Source of the DNA: Paludibacter sp.
GTDB taxonomy: Bacteria > Bacteroidota > Bacteroidia > Bacteroidales > Paludibacteraceae
Reading direction: 5' to 3'
Length of the DNA stretch: 23,961 bases
NCBI GenBank assembly: GCA_028705705.1
Contig: JAQWCZ010000003.1
Location: forward strand, 1 to 23,961
Under the pieces are notes generated by a model. It did not search any database. It saw only the letters and a program-made list of their open reading frames with translations, and was not told the origin of the DNA. Below are positions 8,026 to 15,077 of the stretch, in pieces. Each line of letters starts with the position of its first letter. The first letter of the stretch is position 1. The position numbers were made by a program, and so were the translations under genes.

Positions 8026-9186
8026 ATGTTAAAAAAGTATATAAACGAGTCGTTTTTTAATCCAATCCTGCATGTGCTGCCAATATTGGCATTTCTATTG
8101 GCAGAAGATTTTTATGGAATTGCAAGGGCATGGATTATTTCATTACCACTAACTATCATTTTAGTTGGTTATGTGATCGTTTTGTATAAGTCCATCCTGA
8201 AATGGTATTTTGTTTCAGTTACTGTTTACTTTCTTGTTGGGTTGATTGTCACTTTCATTTTGTCAAACGAAATCCCGGCACCCTATCGTGTTGTTATGGG
8301 TGAACTGGTAGCATTGGGATTTATGTTGTTACTTCTTGTTTTTAGAAAGGCTATTTATAACTTAGTGGTATCCATTTCAAGTAAAAAACTGTCGATGGAA
8401 AATAACCTGGATGAGTTGATTCGGACAACCAATTCATTCTCGGTATTATTTGCCGTTTTTTCCTTGTCATATATATTGGTTTCCTTGTTTGTTGTTGTTC
8501 ATAAACCCTCTGCACTTACCTTTGTTTATCAAATATATACAACATTTATCATTGTTGTATGTTTGTTTGAAACCATTCGGGTGATAGCTATAAGAGGAAA
8601 ATTATTAAAGGAAGAATGGTTGCCCATCGTAAACGAATACGGTCAGGAAATTGGCTCAATCAACTACCAGACCAGCATTAGTAATGACCAACAAAAATAC
8701 CTGCATCCGGTTGTCAGGGTGATTGTAATTGAAGGCAATCGTATTTTTTTGAAAAAGAACTCCTGTAAAGATGATATTTATCCAGATCGTTGGGATAATG
8801 CCATTTGTGCCCATATCAGGTTGAAGGAAAGTGTTGACGAATGTGTAAAAAGAGTAGCAGCCGAGCTTTACGGTATTTCAGAAATAAGTCCGGTGTTTTT
8901 GGCTAACTACCAAATAGAGAATAGTTGTGAACATCAGTTTGTGCATCTTTTTATCTCTTGTCATTTGTCTGATGATAAATTATATGCAGATGAGCATAAT
9001 GGTCAGGTAAAATGGTGGACCATTCAACAAATTAATGCCGAACTGGAATCAGGAATCTTCACGGAGAACTTCATAAAAGAATATGAGTTGTTAATTCGAA
9101 GTGGACTGATTGATACAGGAAGATGTCAGTGTGAATGCAAGTTGCGGGATGAGATTTTCAACCCGCTTCCCCCATCTGTTTCTTAA
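8026..9186 (+). CDS. Six-helix membrane protein with C-terminal IDI-like Nudix domain
   Basis: 386 residues from ATG 8026 (an in-frame TTG at 8008 falls inside the hairpin and is less likely). The N-terminal half has about six hydrophobic segments (roughly 13-27, 35-53, 60-80, 92-107, 137-158, 166-189). The C-terminal half (about 198-370) resembles isopentenyl-diphosphate isomerase. 'WDNAICAH' aligns with the E. coli IDI 'WTNSVCGH' that holds the catalytic Cys67 and metal ligand His69, and an upstream His ('YLHPVV') fits His32. The Nudix box is degenerate (the REuxEE part reads RVAAEL), and the Glu equivalent to E. coli Glu116 appears as Gln. Isomerase activity is therefore doubtful. A membrane-tethered Nudix protein of unknown substrate is the safest description. 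Its last 29 bases overlap the convergent hydrogenase gene. Confidence 0.75.
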   Translation: MLKKYINESFFNPILHVLPILAFLLAEDFYGIARAWIISLPLTIILVGYVIVLYKSILKWYFVSVTVYFLVGLIVTFILSNEIPAPYRVVMGELVALGFMLLLLVFRKAIYNLVVSISSKKLSMENNLDELIRTTNSFSVLFAVFSLSYILVSLFVVVHKPSALTFVYQIYTTFIIVVCLFETIRVIAIRGKLLKEEWLPIVNEYGQEIGSINYQTSISNDQQKYLHPVVRVIVIEGNRIFLKKNSCKDDIYPDRWDNAICAHIRLKESVDECVKRVAAELYGISEISPVFLANYQIENSCEHQFVHLFISCHLSDDKLYADEHNGQVKWWTIQQINAELESGIFTENFIKEYELLIRSGLIDTGRCQCECKLRDEIFNPLPPSVS

Positions 9187-10585
9187 AAATCTTAGCAGCT
9201 TTACTATAGTCTATCTTACCACATGGACCGGAAATACAACCTCCTTCACAGGCCATGACTTCAATAAAGTTGCCGGGAGCTTTCCCTTTGGCATAAGCAC
9301 GTAACAGCGCTACATTCTTTTTATGCAAGTCTGATACCTGAACTGGTTTTACAGCGACATTTGGGTACATCTGCTGTACAGCAGCTATAACTCCGCCGGC
9401 ACGGGCAAAACCTCTTCCGGTGTGGGGAGCCGCTTCTCTGGAGCTTTCTGTTGGTTCAATATTTATATCCAGTCCGGTTAACAGACAATCGATTTCTTCA
9501 AAAGTCAATGCGTAATCAATGTCAGGATGGTCGATCACTTCTTTACGTTTGCTGACACAGGGACCAATGAACACAATTTTTGCATCCGGATGGTTTGCTT
9601 TGGTCAGTTCCACTGTATAATACATAGGAGAAGCCGTATGTGAAACAAATGGCTTCATCTCGTGAATGTGTTTGTTCACAAGTTCAACATAGCTCGTACA
9701 ACAGGAGGTAGTCATGAATTGCTGACCGGACTCTAATTTCTCCTGTAACTCAATTCCTTCTCTCTTAGTTGTTTCCATTGCTCCGAATGCCACTTCGATG
9801 GTTTCGGTAAAACCGATTTTTTTAATTGCTGCAGCTATATCGTCGATAGGGTGGTCGAATTGCGACATAATGGAGGGTGCCATGATGGCAATAACCTGCT
9901 CTTCTTTTTTGATAGATGAAAGAACATCAAATAGTTGTGATACTTCATAAATGGATCCAAATGGACAGGCATTAACGCATTTTCCACAATAGATACATTT
10001 GTCTTCGTCAATGTGTTCAATCCCGTTTTCATCTTTTTGAATGGCTTTAACCGGACAGGCTTCTTCACAAGGAACAGGGATGTAAACAATTGAATGATAC
10101 GGACAAGCTTCTTTGCATATTCCACAGTTAATGCATTTTGCAGGGTCAATGTGCGCCTGGCCGTTTTCCAAAAAGGAAATTGCCCCTTTTGGACAGTTCA
10201 TGAAGCAGGGTCGTCCCACGCAGCCTTTACAGAGGTTTGTGACTACATAGTTGGTTTTAACACAAGCAGTACAGGATTCATCAACCACTGTGAGGATGGT
10301 TTTCTTTGTTTCTGTACGGTTTAACGCTCCTTTTGCGTATGTTGAAAGTGGGGTGAGTTCGTCTTCTTCTTCGTTGATGGCATAACCCAGAATGGGAAGC
10401 ATTTTGTATTTTAGAATTGCTCTTTCTTTGTAAATACAGCACCTGCCACGTGCTTTTGCATTTTTTGGTTTCATATCAACCGGCAACCTGTCGATATCCT
10501 CTACTAACCGGTTTTCTTTAAAAAGTGTAATTAATTTCGCCATTAATTCACGGCGTATAATCATCGTGTTATTAACAAATGCCAT
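9158..10585 (-). CDS. Monomeric [FeFe] hydrogenase, group B-like
   Basis: 475 residues. The N-terminal half carries Fe-S sites: an unusual set of cysteines at 105, 108, 119, 122, 127 and 131, then two ferredoxin-type clusters ('CINCGICKEACP' at 151-162, 'CIYCGKCVNACP' at 197-208) with an extra 'PCEEACP' between. The H-cluster domain has L1 'TSCCTSY' (Cys295, Cys296), L2 'GPCVSK' (Cys343) and L3 'MACEGGC' (Cys446, Cys450), so all expected H-cluster cysteines are present. L1 lacks the usual Pro after CC, and L2 has Gly where the classical MPC has Met. Such variants are, to my knowledge, found in the group B branch, which is poorly characterised. Predicted role: cytoplasmic proton reduction or H2 oxidation with ferredoxin. 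No HydEFG maturases are in the window. Start ATG 10585 follows a likely promoter; a later ATG at codon 8 is possible. Confidence 0.85.
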   Translation of the reverse strand: MAFVNNTMIIRRELMAKLITLFKENRLVEDIDRLPVDMKPKNAKARGRCCIYKERAILKYKMLPILGYAINEEEDELTPLSTYAKGALNRTETKKTILTVVDESCTACVKTNYVVTNLCKGCVGRPCFMNCPKGAISFLENGQAHIDPAKCINCGICKEACPYHSIVYIPVPCEEACPVKAIQKDENGIEHIDEDKCIYCGKCVNACPFGSIYEVSQLFDVLSSIKKEEQVIAIMAPSIMSQFDHPIDDIAAAIKKIGFTETIEVAFGAMETTKREGIELQEKLESGQQFMTTSCCTSYVELVNKHIHEMKPFVSHTASPMYYTVELTKANHPDAKIVFIGPCVSKRKEVIDHPDIDYALTFEEIDCLLTGLDINIEPTESSREAAPHTGRGFARAGGVIAAVQQMYPNVAVKPVQVSDLHKKNVALLRAYAKGKAPGNFIEVMACEGGCISGPCGKIDYSKAAKIFKKQMGEAG

Positions 10586-10632
10586 TTTCTGTGTTTGGGT
10601 TAATAATATTATTGTATTTTAAATTTGGAGCG

Positions 10633-10640
10633 CAAAATTA
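10633..10640 (-). promoter_or_regulatory. -7 promoter element for the hydrogenase gene
   Basis: On the minus strand this reads TAATTTTG, a perfect TAnnTTTG box, 47 bases before the hydrogenase start codon. The -33 region has only T-rich sequence and no clear TTTG. The rest of the 299-base gap up to the tRNA is AT-rich and I see no gene in it. Confidence 0.55.
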
Positions 10641-10834
10641 CAACAATTAATTTGATTGAAGAAAAATTTCTTTAATTAATTTTACGAATGTCTCCTTATT
10701 GAAGTGTAGAATTATTAAGTAATAAATTGATTTGCTTATAGTTTGTTAGATACATCAGGTGATGTGAAAAATATAATTAAGTCACAATTAAAAATAAAAA
10801 CATGTTGATGTATATGGAAAAAACAAAAATTTAT

Positions 10835-10865
10835 TTTGATGATTCATACAAAAAGATTACCTTTG
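10835..10865 (+). promoter_or_regulatory. Promoter of tRNA-Arg
   Basis: TTTG (10835-10838), a 19-base spacer, then TACCTTTG (10858-10865): both boxes match the Bacteroidota sigma consensus at the canonical distance. Transcription would begin near 10872, leaving a leader of about 12 bases before the tRNA. Confidence 0.8.
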
Positions 10866-10884
10866 CACACGCAAAAAGAAAAAT

Positions 10885-10958
10885 GGCCCCGTGGCTCAAC
10901 TGTATAGAGCATCTGACTACGGATCAGAAGGTTACAGGTTAGAATCCTGTCGGGGTCA
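10885..10958 (+). tRNA. tRNA-Arg(ACG)
   Basis: A full cloverleaf: acceptor GGCCCCG with CGGGGTC (one G-U), D-stem GGCTC with GAGC, anticodon stem TCTGA/TCAGA around the loop CTACGGA (anticodon ACG at 10919-10921), T-stem ACAGG/CCTGT, discriminator A. CCA is not encoded. Oddity: D-loop position 19 is T (10903) instead of the near-universal G, and T-loop position 56 is A (10941) instead of C. These two bases pair with each other in the tRNA elbow, so the G19-C56 pair is replaced by U19-A56. The matched change argues for a working tRNA. A34 would normally be deaminated to inosine to read CGU, CGC and CGA. Confidence 0.93.
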
Positions 10959-10965
10959 CAGAAGC

Positions 10966-11010
10966 AAAAAAATTCCTTGTAAATATTAGATTTACAGGGA
11001 ATTTTTATTT
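10966..11010 (+). terminator. Intrinsic terminator after tRNA-Arg
   Basis: A 14-bp stem (10971-10984 with 10990-11003, one G-U pair) with a 5-base loop, preceded by an A-run and followed by a T-rich tract. It lies 12 bases downstream of the tRNA. Confidence 0.85.
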
Positions 11011-11076
11011 TAAATTTTTATCATCTCTAAATCCCTGTTTAAATCATTTTGATGCAAAAGAGGTGTTTTGTAGAAG

Positions 11077-11112
11077 AAAAAACCCTGAAATGTCTTACAT
11101 TCAGGGCTTTTT
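11077..11112 (-). terminator. Intrinsic terminator after tRNA-Phe
   Basis: The stem is formed by 11083-11092 and 11098-11106 (nine pairs, one bulged base) around a 5-base loop. Runs of A on one side and T on the other let it work in both directions. On the minus strand it sits about 22 bases past the tRNA-Phe 3' end and finishes in a T-run. Confidence 0.75.
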
Positions 11113-11134
11113 AAATTTTGAAGTCTTTTTAACG

Positions 11135-11207
11135 TGGTGCCACCAGGAATCGAACCGGGGACACAAGGATTTTCAGTCCTTTGCTCTACCAACTGAGCTA
11201 TGGCACC
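11135..11207 (-). tRNA. tRNA-Phe(GAA)
   Basis: The minus strand folds as a cloverleaf: acceptor GGTGCCA with TGGCACC, D-arm GCTC/GAGC with GG in the loop, anticodon loop CTGAAAA (anticodon GAA), T-loop TTCGATT, discriminator A, no encoded CCA. The T-stem CCCGG/CCTGG has one C-U mismatch in the middle; I believe this is common in Bacteroidota tRNA-Phe genes, and the gene otherwise looks intact. It faces tRNA-Arg, with terminators between them. Confidence 0.95.
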
Positions 11208-11222
11208 TTGCTTTTGCGGGTG

Positions 11223-11254
11223 CAAATATATAGTGTTTTTTTGAATACAGCAAA
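11223..11254 (-). promoter_or_regulatory. Promoter of tRNA-Phe
   Basis: On the minus strand, TTTG (11254-11251), a 20-base spacer and TATATTTG (11230-11223) form a canonical Bacteroidota promoter. The start of transcription would be near 11216, about 9 bases before the mature tRNA. Confidence 0.8.
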
Positions 11255-11275
11255 AAATAATCTAAAAAAAATCGT

Positions 11276-11283
11276 TACTTTTG
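11276..11283 (+). promoter_or_regulatory. -7 promoter element before the antiporter gene
   Basis: TACTTTTG matches TAnnTTTG and lies 55 bases before the antiporter ATG, giving a leader of about 50 bases. A -33 TTTG is not evident. It is divergent from, and partly shares sequence with, the tRNA-Phe promoter region. Confidence 0.5.
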
Positions 11284-11338
11284 CAAATATCGAAAAAAAG
11301 GAGACACAACTTCTGTAAAAATAGTTAGTTAATCGCTT

Positions 11339-12835
11339 ATGGGTTTGAATTTTGATTTTTTTATTTTAGTTGCATCTGTGTTGCTGTTTATCAGTTTAAT
11401 TGCTGGTAAAACCGGATATAAATACGGAGTCCCTACACTTTTATTGTTTCTTTTCATTGGTATTATCTCCGGGAGTGGAGGCATTGGCATTCAATTTAGT
11501 TCACCAAGTGTTACACAATACATTGGAGTAATAGCACTGAATATTATTTTGTTTTCTGGGGGTATGGACACCAGACTGTCCGAGATTAAGCCTATTGTCC
11601 GCGAAGGAGTGATATTGGCCACTCTCGGAGTTCTTCTTACTGCTTTAATTACCGGATTTTTTGTTTACTGGCTTACAAATAGTGTTTTGCATAGTGTTAC
11701 TTTCTCATTACTCGAATCAATACTACTAGCCGGTGTAATGTCTTCGACCGATTCTGCTTCTGTGTTTTCAATATTAAGGTCAAAGAATCTTTCATTAAAA
11801 GAGAATCTACGCCCATTGCTTGAACTTGAAAGTGGAAGTAACGACCCTATGGCTTATATGATCACGATTGTTTTGATTCAGTTGCTTAACACCCCTGAAA
11901 TAAGTGGATGGATGGTGTTGCTAAAATTTATACAGCAACTCTTGTTTGGTGTAGGTGCAGGATATTTACTTGGAAAATTAGCAGTGAAACTTATTAATAA
12001 AATTAATCTTGATAACGATGCATTGTATTCTGTTTTGATGCTCACTATTGTGTTTTTTATTTATGGTATAACAACTCAAACAGGAGGTAACGGATATTTA
12101 GCGGTGTATTTGGGGGGGCTCTTAATTGGTAATCACAGAGTAGTACACCGTCGTAGCACCATGAAATTTTTCGATGGACTAACCTGGCTGTTCCAGATTA
12201 TTATGTTTTTGGCTTTAGGACTATTAGTTGAACCAAGTGAATTGCTGCCAATTGCAGGTGTTGGAATTATTGTCGGAGTATTTATGATTCTGGTATCCCG
12301 TCCACTTTCGGTTTTTCTTTGCCTGCTTCCTTTTAAAAAACTTTCATTCAAAGCACGTATATTTACATCCTGGGTTGGCCTACGGGGAGCGGTACCTATT
12401 ATATTTGCAACTTACCCTTGGGTAAACGATGTACCACAAGCCAAAATGATTTTTAATATCGTGTTTTTTATAACCATACTTTCATTAATGCTACAGGGAA
12501 CTTCTGTGCCTTTAGTAGCTAAATGGCTGAAATTATCAAGTGTGACACCTGCCAAACCGAAATTGAAAGAATTTGACGTTGAGTTTTCCGATGAGATTAA
12601 ATCTGCTACCTGTGAAATTAAAGTAAATCAGGAAATGCTGAAACAGGGGAATAACCTTATGAATATCAACCTTCCTGAACACACGCTTGTGGTAATGGTA
12701 AAACGACACGATCGCTATTTTATTCCGCGTGGAAATACACATTTGGAAGAAGGTGATTCGTTGCTGGTTATTACCGACAATGAAGAAGCGATGCGGGAAA
12801 CATACCGCCAGTTAGGCATATCTCCGCTGGAGTAG
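11339..12835 (+). CDS. Potassium/proton antiporter, CPA1 NhaP2-type, with C-terminal RCK_C domain
   Basis: 498 residues. About twelve membrane segments span residues 1-390, followed by a cytoplasmic TrkA_C (RCK_C) domain (about 410-495) with 'VVMVKRHDRYFIPRGN' and 'EEGDSLLVITD'. The transport core shows the family motif 'SSTDSASVFSILRS' and 'ELESGSNDPMAYM', whose acidic and Asn-Asp residues bind cation and proton, and a late 'SWVGLRGAVPI' helix. Proteins of this plan exchange cytoplasmic K+ (or Na+) for H+ across the inner membrane. The RCK_C domain probably senses a ligand, which I cannot name. The stop codon is one base from the end of convergent purN and no terminator hairpin lies between, so the transcripts probably overlap. 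Confidence 0.87.
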   Translation: MGLNFDFFILVASVLLFISLIAGKTGYKYGVPTLLLFLFIGIISGSGGIGIQFSSPSVTQYIGVIALNIILFSGGMDTRLSEIKPIVREGVILATLGVLLTALITGFFVYWLTNSVLHSVTFSLLESILLAGVMSSTDSASVFSILRSKNLSLKENLRPLLELESGSNDPMAYMITIVLIQLLNTPEISGWMVLLKFIQQLLFGVGAGYLLGKLAVKLINKINLDNDALYSVLMLTIVFFIYGITTQTGGNGYLAVYLGGLLIGNHRVVHRRSTMKFFDGLTWLFQIIMFLALGLLVEPSELLPIAGVGIIVGVFMILVSRPLSVFLCLLPFKKLSFKARIFTSWVGLRGAVPIIFATYPWVNDVPQAKMIFNIVFFITILSLMLQGTSVPLVAKWLKLSSVTPAKPKLKEFDVEFSDEIKSATCEIKVNQEMLKQGNNLMNINLPEHTLVVMVKRHDRYFIPRGNTHLEEGDSLLVITDNEEAMRETYRQLGISPLE

Positions 12836-12836
12836 C

Positions 12837-13415
12837 TTATTTTAGTTGATTTCCAACAACACTTTCTATTACTTTCGGGAAATGTAAATATTCTAACGCA
12901 TGTACTTTTTCAGCAATCGTTTCCGGCGTATCTTCCGGTAAAACTTCACATACAGCCTGAAAAATGACATTCCCATCATCATATTGTTCATTTACATAAT
13001 GAATAGTGATGCCTGATTGTGTTTCACCGGCTTCGACTACAGCCTGATGTACATGATGACCATACATGCCTCTCCCTCCGAATTTTGGCAGGAGTGCAGG
13101 GTGTATATTGATAATTTTGTTGGGGAATGTTTCGAGTATAGGTGCTGAAATTTTGAGTAAAAAACCAGCAAGTATAATAAAATTAATATCGTATTCCTTT
13201 AAAAACGAGACTATTTTATGCCCTTCCGCAAAATCATCCCGGGAAAAAGTAAAAGAAGGCACACCCAGCATTTTAGCTCTTTCATGCACAAAGGCATCCG
13301 GTTTATTGGACAAAATGAGTGGAAATTCAAAATTTTTATTTCCGGAGAAATACCGAATAATATTTTCGACATTAGATCCTGAACCGGATGCAAAAAGGGC
13401 TATTTTAGGGGTCAT
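12837..13415 (-). CDS. purN: Phosphoribosylglycinamide formyltransferase (GART)
   Basis: 192 residues from ATG 13415; an in-frame TTG 7 codons upstream is the only extension and is unlikely. The enzyme transfers a formyl group from 10-formyltetrahydrofolate to GAR, the third step of purine synthesis. Visible: phosphate-binding 'FASGSGSNVENI' near the N-terminus, catalytic Asn103 and His105 in 'NIHPALLPKFGG', and 'GITIHYVNEQYDDG' with Asp146 as the expected third catalytic residue. Length matches bacterial PurN. It is divergent from acpP, an arrangement that is common in Bacteroidota, with about 150 bases between the starts. Confidence 0.95.
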   Translation of the reverse strand: MTPKIALFASGSGSNVENIIRYFSGNKNFEFPLILSNKPDAFVHERAKMLGVPSFTFSRDDFAEGHKIVSFLKEYDINFIILAGFLLKISAPILETFPNKIINIHPALLPKFGGRGMYGHHVHQAVVEAGETQSGITIHYVNEQYDDGNVIFQAVCEVLPEDTPETIAEKVHALEYLHFPKVIESVVGNQLK

Positions 13416-13504
13416 AAAGCGAATAAATTTGCGCAAAATTGGAAAAATTGTGCAAAAAATAGTAATTTTTTCAACAAAGTAGAGGTTATGTCGAGAAAAT
13501 TATT

Positions 13505-13512
13505 TTACTTTG
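13505..13512 (+). promoter_or_regulatory. Probable -7 element for acpP-fabF-rnc
   Basis: TTACTTTG differs from TAnnTTTG at one base and sits 51 bases before the acpP ATG. The leader is A-rich, as is usual for highly expressed Bacteroidota genes. No clear -33 box is seen. Confidence 0.35.
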
Positions 13513-13563
13513 CAGCGCAAAATTAAAAAACAAATTTTATTTATCAACTTAAAAAACAAAATT

Positions 13564-13794
13564 ATGTCAGAAGTTGCAGCTAAAGTAAAAGCGATCATCG
13601 TAGAGAAATTAGGTGTTGACGAATCAGAAGTCGTTCCAACAGCAAGTTTTACTAACGATTTGGGAGCAGATTCATTAGACACTGTAGAATTGATCATGGA
13701 ATTCGAAAAAGAATTCGGCGTTACTATTCCTGAAGATCAGGCAGAAAAAATCTCTACAGTTGGTGATGCTATCGCATACATCGAAGCGTTATAA
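13564..13794 (+). CDS. acpP: Acyl carrier protein
   Basis: 76 residues and strongly acidic, the usual size and charge of type II ACP. '[12 protein letters not shown]' carries Ser37, to which 4'-phosphopantetheine is attached; acyl chains grow on this arm during fatty acid synthesis. Four helices are recognisable. The ATG at 13564 is chosen because upstream in-frame codons are lysine- and asparagine-rich leader sequence not found in ACPs. It is 16 bases ahead of fabF, the enzyme that elongates the acyl chain it carries, so the two are coupled in function and almost certainly in transcription. Confidence 0.97.
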   Translation: MSEVAAKVKAIIVEKLGVDESEVVPTASFTNDLGADSLDTVELIMEFEKEFGVTIPEDQAEKISTVGDAIAYIEAL

Positions 13795-13810
13795 TAAGTA
13801 TTCCTGAAAC

Positions 13811-15076
13811 ATGATGGAATTTAAAAGAGTCGTTGTAACCGGTCTTGGTGCCGTTACTCCTCTTGGTAATACTATTCCGGAATTCTGGAATAGTATTATC
13901 AATGGAAAAAGCGGGGCTTCAATGATCACCCGTTTTGATACTACTAATTTTAAAACTAAGTTTGCCTGCCAGGTAAAAGATTTCGATCCCAATCAGTATT
14001 TAGATCGTAAAGAAGCCAGAAAAATGGACATTTATGCCCAACTTGCCGTGGTTGCCGCCAAGAATGCAATTGAGCATAGTGGATTAGATCTGGAAACAAT
14101 TGATAAAAACGAGGTTGGCGTTATTTTTTCAGCAGGGATTGGTGGTATTACTACTTTTGAGCAGGAAATCGGGTATTTTTATCAGCATCCTGAAATGGGA
14201 CCGAAATTTAATCCGTTCTTCATCCCCAAGATGATTTCGGATATTGCTGCCGGTCTAATTTCAATCATGTATGGTTTTCGTGGACCAAATTACTCGATAG
14301 CCTCTGCTTGTGCCTCTTCAACCAATGCTTTAATTGATGCATTCAATTATATTCGGTTGGGTAAAGCTAATGTAATTGTTGCCGGTGGTGCTGAAGCAGC
14401 CATTACTGCCGGTGGCGTTGGTGGTTTTAATTCCATGAACGCGATTTCAACCAGGAATGATGATCCGGAAGGTGCATCTCGTCCATTTAGTGCAAGTCGC
14501 GATGGATTTGTAATGGGAGAGGGGTCAGGTTGTCTGATTTTTGAAGAACTTGAACACGCAATCGCCCGCGGTGCCAATATCATTTGCGAAGTTGTCGGTG
14601 GCGGTATGTCTGCCGACGCTTATCACCTGACAGCCACACATCCTGAGGGATTGGGCGCTATACTGGTTATGAAAAGGGCATTGAAAGATGCAGGAATGAA
14701 CCCTGAAGAAATTGATTATATCAATGTTCATGGTACATCTACCCCTGTGGGTGACCCTTCAGAAGCCAAAGCCATTAAGGAAGTATTTGGTGATCATGCT
14801 TATAAACTGAATATCAGTTCTACAAAATCAATGACCGGTCACTTACTTGGCGCTGCAGGAGCAATTGAAGCTATTGTCGCTGCGCTTTCTGTTGCCAACG
14901 ACATCGTTCCTCCAACCATTAATCATGTGGAAGGTGATAATGATCCGGAAATTGATTACAACCTTAATTTTACGTTTAACAAAGCTCAAAAGCGTACTGT
15001 CAATGCCGCCCTGTCGAATACGTTTGGTTTTGGCGGACACAACGCGAGCATTATTGTAAAAAAGTTCAAAAGATAA
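13811..15076 (+). CDS. fabF: 3-oxoacyl-ACP synthase II (KAS II)
   Basis: 421 residues. The enzyme condenses malonyl-ACP with acyl-ACP during elongation in the cytoplasm. The thiolase-fold catalytic set is intact: Cys167 in 'SIASACASSTNAL', His307 in 'NVHGTSTPVGD', Lys339 in 'SSTKSMTGH' and His344 in 'TGHLLGAAGA'. The N-terminal 'RVVVTGLGAVTPLGN' and C-terminal 'SNTFGFGGHNASI' are standard. The start is a pair of ATG codons (13811 or 13814). It is sandwiched between acpP and rnc; the rnc start codon lies one base beyond its stop. Confidence 0.97.
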   Translation: MMEFKRVVVTGLGAVTPLGNTIPEFWNSIINGKSGASMITRFDTTNFKTKFACQVKDFDPNQYLDRKEARKMDIYAQLAVVAAKNAIEHSGLDLETIDKNEVGVIFSAGIGGITTFEQEIGYFYQHPEMGPKFNPFFIPKMISDIAAGLISIMYGFRGPNYSIASACASSTNALIDAFNYIRLGKANVIVAGGAEAAITAGGVGGFNSMNAISTRNDDPEGASRPFSASRDGFVMGEGSGCLIFEELEHAIARGANIICEVVGGGMSADAYHLTATHPEGLGAILVMKRALKDAGMNPEEIDYINVHGTSTPVGDPSEAKAIKEVFGDHAYKLNISSTKSMTGHLLGAAGAIEAIVAALSVANDIVPPTINHVEGDNDPEIDYNLNFTFNKAQKRTVNAALSNTFGFGGHNASIIVKKFKR

Positions 15077-15077
15077 G

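Noticed and set aside
8026-9186. Functional isopentenyl-diphosphate isomerase
   Set aside because: The fold and Cys/His motif resemble IDI, but the Nudix box and the Glu116 equivalent are altered and a membrane half is fused, so the enzyme name was not assigned.
11010-11225. Minus-strand ORF with 'AIAQLVEQRTENPCVPGSIPGG'-like sequence
   Set aside because: It is the out-of-register translation of the tRNA-Phe gene, a well-known false protein; the tRNA explains the sequence.
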